Source: Stachybotrys elegans (Eukaryota; Ascomycota; Sordariomycetes; Hypocreales; Stachybotryaceae). Taken from it: DNA of 64,000 nucleotides. Position 1 is the first letter of the stretch; the number at the start of each line of letters is the position of its first letter. The position numbers and the translations under genes are program-made. Shown piece by piece: positions 1 through 10,127 of the stretch. The stretch covers positions 310,001-374,000 of the forward strand of contig JAGPNK010000012.1 of assembly GCA_020746835.1 (NCBI GenBank). The letters are read 5' to 3'. The notes beneath the pieces were generated by a model. It did no database searches, was not told where the DNA came from, and saw only the letters and a program-made list of their open reading frames with translations.

Positions 1-730
1 TGTGCTTGTCCCGCGGAAGGTAGCGTCTGAGCTCTGCCAGACTGCTCCGAGACAGCAAACGGCGCAGCGAGTCCTGGAAGAGTTGGAACCGGGAAGCGAG
101 ATCACCGCGCAGCACTTGTTCTACGTGGAGGACGCGGAAATTCTCTGGGATCAAGCGGGCTATGTCGGAAGGCGTGCTTTTGAGTAGCTGATAGGCGAGC
201 TCTTTTGTCGTATATGCCATCTCGTGCAGCTGTACTGGCGGCTTTGGCTCGGCATTGACGAGACACGAGTCTCCATCGTCCGCTAGAAACGTGGTATAAG
301 ACGACTTTTTAGATAGCTGGCGTCTGCGATAGCTCTCTATGTGTCGCTTCGTTTCTCGAGCCAGCTCGGCCACCGCCAGCACTGGCTCAAAGATACCGTA
401 GGCATTGGAATCGTGGCGTCTGTTCCATGCGTCCAGGTTATTCGTTGTTTCTGCCTGCGTAGCAATATCTGCCAATGCCCTCCGTAGGCCATCGACATCT
501 TCTCGGGGTAATGAGATGTTGGAGACGTCGACCTTGACGGTGGAAACTGGGTAATGGAGGCCAGTTGTGATGCTGAGAATGAGCTCGTCGTATGTCAAGA
601 CGACGAGTTCGTCTAAAGGCGAGGACAGACGGGCGTCTTCGCCGAGAAACCCTTCGTTGATGAGCGCATCGGTTTCCTCATCGCGCAGAAATGAGAGCTG
701 TATAAGATCGTCGTCGTCGAATGAAGCCAT
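1..730 (-). CDS. Hypothetical protein, N-terminal part (runs off left edge)
   Basis: The minus-strand frame is open from an ATG at 730 to the window edge, giving at least 243 residues with no stop, so the 3' part of the gene lies outside. The protein starts MASFDDDDLIQLSFLRDEE. It is acidic at first, then has a segment (about residues 35-75, around LTYDELILSITTGLHYPVS) that looks like an RWD- or UBC-like alpha/beta fold. After this come helical, charged stretches (ELARETKRHIESYRRR). I do not recognise a family with certainty; fungal proteins with an N-terminal RWD-like domain ahead of a larger catalytic domain are one possibility. The small plus-strand frame at 2-187 is a shadow. The length of clean frame and codon use support a real gene; its function is unknown. 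Confidence 0.7.
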   Translation of the reverse strand, partial: MASFDDDDLIQLSFLRDEETDALINEGFLGEDARLSSPLDELVVLTYDELILSITTGLHYPVSTVKVDVSNISLPREDVDGLRRALADIATQAETTNNLDAWNRRHDSNAYGIFEPVLAVAELARETKRHIESYRRRQLSKKSSYTTFLADDGDSCLVNAEPKPPVQLHEMAYTTKELAYQLLKSTPSDIARLIPENFRVLHVEQVLRGDLASRFQLFQDSLRRLLSRSSLAELRRYLPRDKH

Positions 731-2095
731 GGGCAATACAGCAAGTACGCGAATTGGCCTATTTTACAGTGTCACGATTAAGAGGAGGATATAGCACTGT
801 AATGACTCTTGAATGAAGCGAGCTGATTGACGCATGGGCCTCGAGGCGTGATTCACAAGGCTAAGCAAGGCGATGCCAATGAGTATAATGCCTTGGCTGC
901 GCCCCGTCGCATCCACTGCCACAATTGACCCGTGCCATCCTGGCATCACGACTTGCACGACAGAAAGAAAAATGTGAGTCTAAGTGGAATATTTGACGGC
1001 GCTGTCATCTGTTGGTGTGCTCTTCGCCCTTGTGTTGGAGGATGGGGTGAAGGCCAGACTGTGGCTGGCATGTCTTTTCATACATGTCTTAACATCTCAC
1101 TTTCCATCTTCGTGTAAGTCATGACCAATTCATCCATCATAGGACGTCAACCAATTTGAGGCGTGGAAAGCCGAAACCGAAGAAACATGTGTAGATTTAC
1201 TTAGGTTTTTAAAGTCAAGATTTCCGGCAACCTTGAAAGCAACCCTTCTGTGTTATAGTTTCGACTAAGCATGGATGCCAATAATAGACTCTGCATGTGC
1301 TGAACAGCCGGATCCAACTGAGATGAATAACAGTAGCTCGAGGGCTGGAAAGTTCCGTACAGTGTCTGCAGCTTTCTCGCAAGCTCGCGGCATTCACTCT
1401 GGCTGTGGCCACGACACTCATGCCACCTGATTCACATTAAAGGTCAAGTGAATTGGCATTGGTTTTTGATGGCAGCTCTTTTAAGGTTTCTTTCCGCCCC
1501 GATGGGCCATTCAAGAAGCGACTATGGAGACATATCGCTTTGCATTGAGGCTGCTCGTCCCTCCAGACCCCTGTATCTTGTAACCACAACAACATAAGCT
1601 ACAAGAACCCTTTATCACCTCTCGGCTCTATCATCTAAAATGTAAGCCGGAGAAGGCCAGCATAACGTGCCTCATGGCACACGCGGGATGCAACATGGGC
1701 CCAGCCATTAACTCCGCGGCTTGACCTGGGTACCAACGCACCACCCTCATTAAGGTTGCCATGAAGAATGGTAAAGTGAAAGCAGCAAGGTAACGATGCT
1801 GACTACAGCTAGTCACCAAGGAAGTTACCGCCTTATGACGTTGTACTACTCGATCGCTGAACACACTTTCACTCTCATATATTTCGTCGGGGAGAATGAC
1901 TAGCTCATATAAGTCACTTCTCGTCTTTGTACGTGACAAGGGCTCCTTTCTTTTGTTTCGTCTTATCGATCATTTCTTCTTGATTCTCTCACGCAAATCA
2001 CAATAGAAATCGTAAGTTTACATGCGTTCTATCTACATCTTGAAATCTACCCAAGCCTCATGCTGGGTTACTAACGACCCAAGAACAGTCAAATT
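731..2095. other. Intergenic, divergent upstream region
   Basis: This 1.37 kb lies between two divergent genes. Apart from the 5'UTR intron at 2011-2088 I see no convincing coding frame; the 102-codon minus frame at 1631-1939 shows no recognisable features. Confidence 0.6.
2011..2088 (+). other. 5'UTR intron of the helical-repeat gene
   Basis: GTAAGT at 2011 is followed by a CTAAC branch-point sequence and an AG at 2087-2088, eight bases before the ATG at 2096. The 78-nt segment has all signals of a fungal intron but lies before the coding start, so it would be spliced from the leader. Confidence 0.6.
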
Positions 2096-3031
2096 ATGAC
2101 TTCTGTACCAAATACACCCGAACCTCCTGCATCGCAGCAGCATAGTAGGCCACCGCGCTCATGGCTCTCGCCCTACACATTGGCGCTACACTCTGAGACC
2201 GAGAACGATGATGTAGAAGTGGCTGGAATCAGATCCATCTCGCAGTCGCTTCAGCTACCTCGGCCGACCTTTGACCACCTGCTCTCTCAGGTCACCACAC
2301 AACATGACTATGGCGATCCCCTAGATGGCTATTCTGAAGACAGCGTCTCTCTCGACAATGAAGAAGATGTCGACTGGGATATTATCCGGGACGGTGATTC
2401 TGAGCACGGGATCGATTCAGCGAGGGCCGCAAGGCCCAACGTTGAGCCCATCAATCGAGACCTCAGTTTCGATTGGGGGACTGCGATGGTCTCTGACGGC
2501 ACAGAGAGCTCGGTGTCGGAGGAAAGTGTCCATCTGTGGGAGTGGGAGATTCCTTTCGGAGCACTTCGTCAGGAGCAATACGATTTCGAGGACACAGATC
2601 ACGCTGCCGTCCGAGCCGTCTATCGTCTCTTGGTGACATACCAGGCTCTCGGAGCGCTTGGACTCCTCCAAGGCCAAGCCCACAGTGCCATGGGGGCCAT
2701 CCAAGGACATGCCCACCAAGTACTTGGCCGCATCCACGAGGGGGCCCAAGAAACTCTGGGACGTATCCAGGGACAAGCTCACGGTGCCCTAGAGCGTCTC
2801 CAGGGGCAGGATCATACGGCCGGGAACCAGTTGTTTGAGACGCTTGTGCCTCAGATTCAAGAGTGCCTTCGGTCTGGTGGCCAAATCTCCCAATTCATTC
2901 GGAACCACTGGAACGATATCCGAGCTATCAACGAGAGTGCGTGGATAACGACTGTTCGATCGGTAATAAGCGAGAGTATGCCGCGACTTATATCATCTCG
3001 ACAAGGTTCCGAGCAAAGCAACACGGAGTGA
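2096..3031 (+). CDS. Uncharacterised protein with amphipathic helical repeats
   Basis: A single-exon frame of 311 aa. The first 180 residues are acidic, Ser/Asp-rich and probably disordered. Residues about 190-250 contain five or six imperfect 11-residue units of the type GxIQGQAHxxLxR (for example GRIQGQAHGALERLQGQ). This pattern, with alternating hydrophobic and Gln/Glu/His positions, resembles the 11-mer amphipathic helices of apolipoproteins, perilipins and LEA-type proteins, which bind membranes or lipid surfaces. The C-terminus is helical (FETLVPQIQECLRSG) without a TM segment or signal peptide. I do not recognise a named family. The start is the first in-frame ATG after a leader intron. 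Lipid-droplet or membrane-surface binding is an inference from the repeats only. Confidence 0.65.
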   Translation: MTSVPNTPEPPASQQHSRPPRSWLSPYTLALHSETENDDVEVAGIRSISQSLQLPRPTFDHLLSQVTTQHDYGDPLDGYSEDSVSLDNEEDVDWDIIRDGDSEHGIDSARAARPNVEPINRDLSFDWGTAMVSDGTESSVSEESVHLWEWEIPFGALRQEQYDFEDTDHAAVRAVYRLLVTYQALGALGLLQGQAHSAMGAIQGHAHQVLGRIHEGAQETLGRIQGQAHGALERLQGQDHTAGNQLFETLVPQIQECLRSGGQISQFIRNHWNDIRAINESAWITTVRSVISESMPRLISSRQGSEQSNTE

Positions 3032-3281
3032 TGGGAATGGAGAAATCTATACGAGCCCGCCGAGAGACTCACGAATAGGGTATGGGAATGGATGTGAGAG
3101 GTAAATAAAGAGGCCGAAGAGACAAACGCCAGGCATTGCTGTTCCCATTGTTGTACCAATTTCTACTTGCCTAGTCCCAAACTATCATGTATACGAATTT
3201 AATCAGATCGCCATCCCATAGGGCATCCTTTACGTTCGATCCTCGCAGAAACGACGATACAAGCGCCCGAAAGCGCGGCCT

Positions 3282-4911
3282 CTACATACCCATGCCCTGG
3301 ATCCTCTGGGCAGCAATGGTATAAGCCGTCATTGTATCGCCCACATCGCACGGGTCCTCACCAAACTCGACCTTTTCGAAGCCGTCGGGGCGGTCCTTCT
3401 CGAGGGCCATCTTGCCCATCTGCGACTGGCACTGGTAGCTCCCGAAGCGGAACTCGAGGACGCAGCGCTCCTCGGTGCAGATGAGCGTCTTGACCTCGTC
3501 GACCTCGAAGATGAAGCGCGCCTTGAAGTAGTCGTTGAGGGCGGCCGGGTTCACGAAATAGGTGCGGCCCGTGATGATGAGGACGCGCGACAGCTTGTCG
3601 GCGGCGCGCGCAGGCGCGTACTCGCCCGACTTGATGCGGTTGAGGGTGACGTTGACGCGGTGGCCGCGGATGAAGAGGCCGCGGGAGAAGGACAGGGCGC
3701 GCAGCCCCCGGGCAGCCTCGGGCGTGAAGAAGACAAGTTTGGCGGCGGCGGTGCGGTGCTGGACGTTGTTTGCCGGGTTGATGAAGGTGCGGAAGACGCG
3801 GCCGACGCCCCGGACGTTGGACAGCAGCTCGTGGACCGTCACACCCGCTGGGAGGTTCGTCAGCCACAGGCTGCAGTTCTGGTCGGGCGACAGGTGCTCG
3901 GCGCTGGCGTTGCTCTCTGTGTGCATGCCGCGGTACTCTGGGGAGAACCTGAAGGACGCCCCCTGGGGACCGGGAGCGGCTGGGGCGCAGGGCTGGACGC
4001 TGCGGAGGGCGGGATCCGGCTGTGCGACGGCCTGCATCGGGTGGAACTTGCGTCCCGGGGATTCGTGACCGATGGGGGGCTGGAGGTTGGTGGCTGGAGC
4101 CTGGGAGGGCTGAATGGGCGTCCAGGCGTTGACCTTCTGCCGGGGGAGGGTGTTGCTCCGCGCCGCCCGTGTTGTGTCATTGCCGCTGATGCCGAGGGGC
4201 GAATGGACAGCGTCGCTGAGTGCGGGAAGAGAGGGAGGGCCTTGTCGAATAGGGCCTCCGAACGGCGAGGTGGGGCCTGGTACACGTTAGATAGGGTCGG
4301 TGACGGCGGTTCGGACAGTTCTCACTCTCTTGGGCTTCAGTTCGCCAGCGATACGTGGGGGTAAAGGGCCGGTTGATGGGCAGAGGGATCTGCTTCAAGG
4401 ACTGGAGAGCAACGGGGCTATGGCTCGGGGTGGTCAGGTTGCTGAAGCCGCCCATGCTGGAGGGGATCATGGACGAAGGCGCTGGCTGGTATTGACCGAG
4501 GGCGCCAGGAAAGCTGATGGGCAGCTGCAAGGATGGAAGACGTTTGAGATTGGCGTTGACAGGGGCAAGCACACGCTGGCCCAGCATCTTGTTCCAGGAC
4601 GTCTGGATGCTCTGGTTTAGACTGTTCAGCCCGACATCAGGTCTGATACGGGGCGAGGCAAATGCTGGGATCCTGTCGTCGCTGGTAGGGGGTGATCCAG
4701 CGTAGAGGCTGGGCGTCATGCATCCCGTCGAGGGAATGGCGTTGAAGCTGAGATCAAGACCTAGCCGGTCAAACGGGATGGCTTGGTTCCTCTCAAAAGC
4801 CGAGGCAGTTGGGCCATGACGAATGCTAGATGCTGAATTCTCACCGAAGAGCCAGTTCATGGCCACGTCTGGGTTCCCGAATGAGGGAGTCGTGTAGGCT
4901 GTACGAGACAT
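3282..4911 (-). CDS. RNA-binding protein with one RRM
   Basis: Two exons, 4911-4326 and 4276-3282, join across a 49-nt intron (GTGAGA donor at 4325, CTAAC branch, CCAG acceptor) to give 526 aa. The first 320 residues are low-complexity, rich in Ser, Pro, Gln and Asn, as in many fungal mRNA-binding proteins. An RNA recognition motif follows at about 330-405: the RNP2-like strand CSLWLTNLP, a helix with VHELLSNVRGVG, and the RNP1-like segment AAAKLVFF. Only the GTGAGA donor keeps the second exon in the RRM frame, which fixes the splice. It probably acts on mRNA in the cytoplasm or nucleus; no target can be inferred. It is divergent from the kinesin gene across 1.7 kb. Confidence 0.85.
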
Positions 4912-6637
4912 GGTTCGAAGCAGTTGTGTTGAATGAGGAGCCTAACCATTGACAAAAGATGGTGAAGCGAGGGAGGAGAAGAGAGAAGAGAAAAGAGAGA
5001 AGGGAGTTGTTGGGATGAAGGAAGACTGTCACCCTGGTAGGAGAGATTGAACGTGTTACTTCGGCACAATAGACGGCTTCTCACGCCGTCTCCGACACTG
5101 GCACCAACGCACCCTGCTTTGCTCTTTGCCTTCCAGCGGAGATGACGTGCGCGTCGGTGAGGAGGTCAAACGCAGCTATCCGGGAGGATTTATGGATTCG
5201 TCAAGACGATTGGACACGGTCCAGGAGGTTGTAGGGTTTGCTCTGTTCTGGAGACGAGCGGGTGAACGCAGGGGCTTTGCTGCCGGTGCGCTGGCAGAGA
5301 AAGCATCATTACCCGAAGGTGGGCAGGGCACAGCCAATATCATTCAGTGGAGGGCATCCCTGGCGCGGCGACGTCCTGCACGGCCGGGCGGGTGAAGGCA
5401 TGGAAACAGGGTGTGTTTATCTGGGGTCGACGGGAGGGCACATTGGGGTGAGAGGTTGACATTGAGGAGTGTCAAAGGTGGTGAGAGAGGTGAGCGGCGA
5501 AAGTGTCTGTGTGCAGCATCTATGAATCACGTCAAAGGCTGGAAGCAGGAGGACGAACTCCGAGAGTACGGATACAGAGGAGGGAATGTGTTTGAGAGAC
5601 GACAAGTGATGTGTGTTGGGCATCCTGTTCCCGGCGGGACAATGATATGCATAGCCGGGCCACGTTTGACGGGCGATTAGGCCGAGAAGCGTTGAACAAG
5701 AGGTGGGCAAGAGGTGAGGCCGAGGTGATTGGCGGCACGGCGCTGTCAAGGGCGTTTCAGATGTCAAAAAACGTGGTTTAGGCGTGACAATCAGGACGGG
5801 GAGGGCTTTTGCCACATCCGTGTGCGACATGCGGCCAGGCCGGGCATTTCGTCGGTCAAGTTGCGGAGCGATTGTTATTGTCAATGAGGAGTGTTTGGAG
5901 TTGACAAGCGGGAGATATGGATGTGATGATGTTGTGGTTACTGGATGTGATGATGATGATGCTGTTGTTGTTGTTGTTGTTATTGTTGTCGTTGTTATTG
6001 TTGTCGTTGTTAATGGAAGTGATGGGAAACAAACGACCTTCGCCATGAACAAGGACAAAAAGAGGAGACAAGGAAGAATACAGGCTACACCTTCAAGGCA
6101 ATCGATTGGGGCGTCAATCCCATCTCAAAGGCCGCACAGAGGCCCGAATGTACGGGACCATGCCGAAAAGTGAGACAACAACAAAAAAGGTAGAATCCTT
6201 AAACGCCCTAAATTTTGGCTGGGAGAAAGAAACACTGGTTGAGTTGCACAGCAATTCGATTTGAAACACGAAGCTGTGGTACAACAGATTACACTTTCAC
6301 TGCTCTTCAGCTTCCTCCTCTTTCTTTTCACGAGATAAAAGAATGAGGTGGATATGTATGCATGTATGTATTAGTGTGCTGAAACAAGCCACGCCTGTCC
6401 CGCTGGCCAGTGCTGGTAGGAAGACGGCAAATAACCAAGACCTGGGAATAAGTTGCTGCCTAGACGCAAGGAGAGCCAGGCGTGGTTTAGGAGTTGTGGA
6501 ATGTTGTTACTCCAACAACCAACACCAGGCAGCAGCATTACCATCCACGATAAGTAGAGGGAGGAGAGGGACACTGCAAACTCGGGGCACCAACAAGGAA
6601 TTGAATCATCTATTTCCTCCTTCTTCTTCTTCTTATC
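4912..6637. other. Divergent intergenic region RRM gene / kinesin gene
   Basis: A 1.7-kb stretch without a credible gene. It holds purine-rich tracts near 4970-5010 and a GTT/GTC triplet microsatellite at about 5960-6012. The 213-codon minus frame at 5417-6058 is mostly the translated microsatellite (Thr/Ile runs) and was rejected. Confidence 0.6.
5960..6012. repeat. Triplet microsatellite (GTT)n with interruptions
   Basis: About 17 triplets, mainly GTT with single ATT and GTC interruptions, preceded by a short GAT run. It lies in the divergent promoter region of the RRM and kinesin genes. Confidence 0.85.
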
Positions 6638-8514
6638 ATGGACGAGTATCTGCTCAGCCAGGCGGAGCGCTACAACAAGCTCCTGACCACCGCCAAGCCA
6701 CCGGCAAAGACGACGGGCAGGCCCAATGTCGACACCGACACCTCCATCAACGTGCGCATCAGGCCCGTCCTAGACGACGACGAGGCGCCGCACATCTCCC
6801 CGGCCGTGGTGCGCCGCGCCGGTGCCGATGGCGTCGTCGACCTGCACGAGCTGCGCAGGCCTGTCCGAGGCCTCTCGACGCTCAATGCAAGTCGTACCAA
6901 GACCAAAAAACCATCCGCAATCAGTGCTGACGCTCGCTAGTAGTCCTCCTGCTACCAGGTCGATGGCGTCTTCGGCCCCGAGGACACCACCGAGACGCTC
7001 TACACGACGTCGGTGCAGGCCCTCGTGCCGTGGTCCTGGTCCGGCGGCGTCAGCACCGTCTTCGCCTACGGCCAGACGGGCTCCGGCAAGACGTACACGG
7101 TCAGCGCGCTCGAGAAGATGATGGCGCGCGACCTCATGTCGGGCCGGCTCCCCGGGCTGCGCAGCGTCTTCCTCTCCGTCGTCGAGCTCGTCGGCAACTC
7201 GGCCTTTGACCTGCTCGCCGACCGCCGCCCCGTCGCGCTCCTCGAGGACACGCTCGGCGCCATCCGCGTGGCCGGCGGCGAGGAGCGCCACGTCAAGGAC
7301 GAGGCGTCGCTCCTGGCGCTCATCGAGGCGGCGGCCTCGCTCCGCCGCACGGCCAGCACGCAGAAGAACGACACCTCGTCGCGCTCGCACGCCATCTGCC
7401 GCATCAGGCTGCAGGACGAGGCATCCTCCAACGCAGACGACGGCTTCCTCTACCTCGTCGACCTCGCGGGCTCCGAGGCCGCGCGCGACAAGACGAGGCA
7501 CTCGGCCGACCGCCTCAAGGAGACCAAGGACATCAACCTGAGCCTCTCGGTCCTCAAGGACTGCATCCGCGGCCGTGCAAGCCTCGCCCTCCACGGCGGC
7601 AGCGGCAACCCACCAGCAGCAGCCGGCAGGGCGGCCAAGACCTACATCCCCTTCCGGCAGAGCGCCCTGACAAAGATGCTCAAGCACGTCTTCGACCCCA
7701 GCACGGAGCGCCAGTGCCGCACCGTCGTCGTGGCGTGCGTCAACCCGTGCCTGCTCGACGCGGGGGCCAGCAAGAACACGCTGCGGTACGCCGAGATGCT
7801 GCGCGTCGAGGTCCCAAAGCCGGCGGCGGCGGCGGCCTACGATGCGGCGAGCCCGAGTACGTGGTCCAACTCGCAGCTCCGTCGCTGGATTGCGGACAAT
7901 GTACGTACCATTACAGGCCTTTTCTCTTCTTCTTCTTCTTTTGCTAACAAGCCTGTGTGAGATAGTCTGGCTCGCCTGCCATTTCGGACTTTTACCTCGC
8001 GCCGTTTGAGACGGGCAAGCAACTCATCCAACTCCCCGAGGCCGAGTTTACATCGCGCTGCCTCCAGACGCCGGGCGTTACCTCAGACCAAGCGGCGGCC
8101 TTCTGGACCAAGTTCTGGAGCCTGCACGTCGACTCCAAACAAGCTGGTGGTGGTGGCGGCGGCGGCGGCCTTCAGGCCCATCTGCTCTCCAGCAAGGACA
8201 CGCGGCCAGAGATGGCGGGCGTGCCGTTCAAGCAGCGCATCCGGCCGGGCATGGTGGTGAGCTGGACGGCGACGCAGGGGGCGCCGGAGCACATTGCGCT
8301 CGAGAAGCGGAACCTGGCGCTGGTTCTGTGCGCCGAGGGAGAGGGAGAGGGAGAGGGGGAGGCGTACCGCTGCTGCCTGGTGGCCAAGGGCCTGATGAAG
8401 GGCTCCTTTGGCGTGTTTCTGTGGACGCAGTTTGCGGTGCGCGCGGCGGACATGGAGGCCGAGGTGCTGCTGCAGTACGATATGGCTACACGGCTGTACT
8501 ACGAGACGCTTTGA
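6638..8514 (+). CDS. Kinesin-like motor protein, divergent
   Basis: Three exons (6638-6886, 6944-7900, 7966-8514) give 584 aa. The first intron is of the rare GC-AG type (GCAAGT donor at 6887); the second has GTACGT and CTAAC. The motor domain fills about residues 30-360, with the ATP P-loop GQTGSGKT at 126-133, switch I SSRSH at 228-232 and switch II DLAGSE at 256-261, so ATPase activity is expected. The short N-terminus and the region before the motor core resemble kinesin-13-type proteins more than conventional kinesin, but the match is loose. There is no evident long coiled coil. A C-terminal region follows (Gly-run near 8147-8170, Gly-Glu repeat near 8338-8361) ending in a compact folded-looking segment. 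Dimerisation or depolymerase activity cannot be decided from sequence. Confidence 0.88.
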
Positions 8515-9102
8515 AGAAGGAGGAGGAGGAGGAGGATGTTCCGGTGGGCCGATTGGTGGACGCGGAACAGAGCTGCGATTGCGACGTGAGGCTCCACGGT
8601 TGCGTGAAGTCTGGGTAAACTGGCTCAAAGGAGCAAGTTGGTAAATAAGAGGAGAGGGACCAACCGGGACAAGGAAGCATAATAAACAGCGCTCCAATCA
8701 CCATCAACACCATCGTCCCTCCACAACCCCATCTCCCCCATATTGTGTAATTTACCTACCCAACCTGGCAAGTCCAATTCGTTTGAAGAAATAAAAGAGG
8801 AAACAAGAAAAGCGGACTTGCTTCCGGCAGCGAATGCGCGGGGCGCGCGTGGAGAAATTGCGACGAGAGATTTCCCCCGGACCGCTTGAGGCCGACAAAG
8901 GTTCCCGAGATTGCCTCCCTTCGCTGCCTTTTCCTCCGTGTGACCCTCCCCGGCTGTGAACTATGTGGGCTTTCCATGTTTTTGCTGCTGCCTTTTCGCG
9001 GCATCAACTGGTGGAAAATACCCCTGGACGGCATGTCCCTGCCCATGGTTATAGCACGGAGGCACCCATCTTAATATACTTGCTTCAGGACAAGCCTCGT
9101 CT

Positions 9103-9110
9103 TTTATATA
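9103..9110 (+). promoter_or_regulatory. TATA-like element of the acetylesterase gene
   Basis: TTTATATA lies about 110 bp before the ATG at 9219, a usual distance for an inducible fungal secreted-enzyme gene. Confidence 0.45.
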
Positions 9111-9156
9111 GATGGACAGATAGGTAGTTGAATAGAGAGCATCTGTGTCGATCTCC

Positions 9157-9212
9157 CATCGTACTCGATCCATCGTAGTCGATCTATCGTAGTCGGTCCA
9201 TCGTATTCAGTG
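9157..9212 (+). repeat. Four tandem 14-bp repeats in the acetylesterase leader
   Basis: Consecutive copies CATCGTACTCGATC, CATCGTAGTCGATC, TATCGTAGTCGGTC and CATCGTATTCAGTG end 6 bp before the ATG. Copies 1 and 2 differ at one base, copies 2 and 3 at two. Given the TATA position, the array is probably transcribed as 5'UTR. Confidence 0.8.
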
Positions 9213-9218
9213 TTCACC

Positions 9219-10022
9219 ATGAAGTTCCCCTCGGTCCTCCTCACCCTCGGCCTCGCCCTCGGGGCCTCCTCGTCGCCCACGCCCGCCGACACGGCCGCGC
9301 GCGCGGGCCCGACGGCCTACTTCCTGGGCGACAGCACCATGGCGGCGCGGGGCGCCAACGACGGCTCGACCGACGGCTGGGGCAGCTACATCGGCAACCT
9401 CCTGACCATCCCCGCCGTCAACCGCGCCATCGGCGGCCGCTCCGCCCGCTCCTACTGGAACGAGGGCCGCTTCCAGTCCGTCGCCAACGAGGTCAAGGCC
9501 GGCGACGTCGTCGTCATCGAGTTTGGCCACAACGACGGCGGCAGCCCCCGCGTCAACGACAACGGCCGCTCCGCCTGCCCCGGCTACGGCACCGAGACGT
9601 GCGTCTCGGACCGCACCGGCGAGACCGTCTACACTTTCGTCTTCTACGTCATCCAGGCCGCCCGCCTCTACACGGCAAAGGGCGCCACCGTCATCCTCAG
9701 CACCCAGACCCCCAACAACCAGTGGGAGACGGGCGCCTGGATCGGCGCCCCGAGCCGCTTCGTCGACTACCAGCGCCGCGCCCGCGACGCCCTCGCCTCC
9801 TCGGCCGTCACCCTCGTCGACCACCACGAGGCCGTCAGCCGCATGTACAGGCGCCTCGGCCGCAACGCCGTCAACGCCCTCTACCCGCGCGACCACACCC
9901 ACACGAGCCCCCGCGGCGCCGAGCTCGCCGCCCAGTCCTTTGTCCAGGCCATCTCCCAGAGCTTGAACGGCACCACGAGCCTGCGCAACTACGTCAGGCA
10001 GCCCGTCACCATTGTCTACTAG
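9219..10022 (+). CDS. Secreted rhamnogalacturonan acetylesterase (CE12, SGNH hydrolase)
   Basis: A 267-aa secreted enzyme starting MKFPSVLLTLGLALGASSS, a typical signal peptide. The SGNH-hydrolase blocks are complete: GDST at 37-40 with nucleophile Ser39, the oxyanion Asn in GHND at 103-106, and the catalytic Asp/His in DHTHTSPRGA (Asp225, His228). The family removes acetyl groups from the rhamnogalacturonan backbone of pectin so that lyases and hydrolases can act. The ATG at 9219 is preferred because the upstream GTG would disrupt the signal peptide. Codon use is extremely C-ending, suggesting high expression. The gene converges with the ADP-ribosylglycohydrolase gene, 105 bp between stops. 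Confidence 0.92.
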   Translation: MKFPSVLLTLGLALGASSSPTPADTAARAGPTAYFLGDSTMAARGANDGSTDGWGSYIGNLLTIPAVNRAIGGRSARSYWNEGRFQSVANEVKAGDVVVIEFGHNDGGSPRVNDNGRSACPGYGTETCVSDRTGETVYTFVFYVIQAARLYTAKGATVILSTQTPNNQWETGAWIGAPSRFVDYQRRARDALASSAVTLVDHHEAVSRMYRRLGRNAVNALYPRDHTHTSPRGAELAAQSFVQAISQSLNGTTSLRNYVRQPVTIVY

Positions 10023-10051
10023 AAAGATGTGGGCAAGGGAATCTTGTTGAT

Positions 10052-10080
10052 GGATATATATATATATATATATACATATA
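10052..10080. repeat. (TA)n dinucleotide microsatellite
   Basis: A run of about 11 TA units followed by CATATACATG lies in the short convergent 3' region between the acetylesterase and ADP-ribosylglycohydrolase genes; it may serve as the AT-rich polyadenylation region. Confidence 0.8.
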
Positions 10081-10127
10081 CATGTTTATATGTTACACGC
10101 ATTGCCTAGGCAGATCATCTTCGTACA

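Larger units (their letters stand above)
8515..9218. other. Intergenic, kinesin to acetylesterase
   Basis: It contains the presumed kinesin 3'UTR and the acetylesterase promoter (TATA at 9103, 14-bp tandem repeat at 9157-9212). No further gene is seen. Confidence 0.6.

Noticed and set aside
1631..1939. 102-codon minus-strand frame
   Set aside because: No domain or splice partners, in the leader/promoter of the helical-repeat gene.
5417..6058. 213-codon minus-strand frame
   Set aside because: Largely a translated triplet microsatellite (Thr/Ile runs) in the RRM gene promoter; no further support.
6770..7687. 305-codon minus-strand frame in the kinesin locus
   Set aside because: Antisense shadow; the plus strand carries P-loop and switch motifs.
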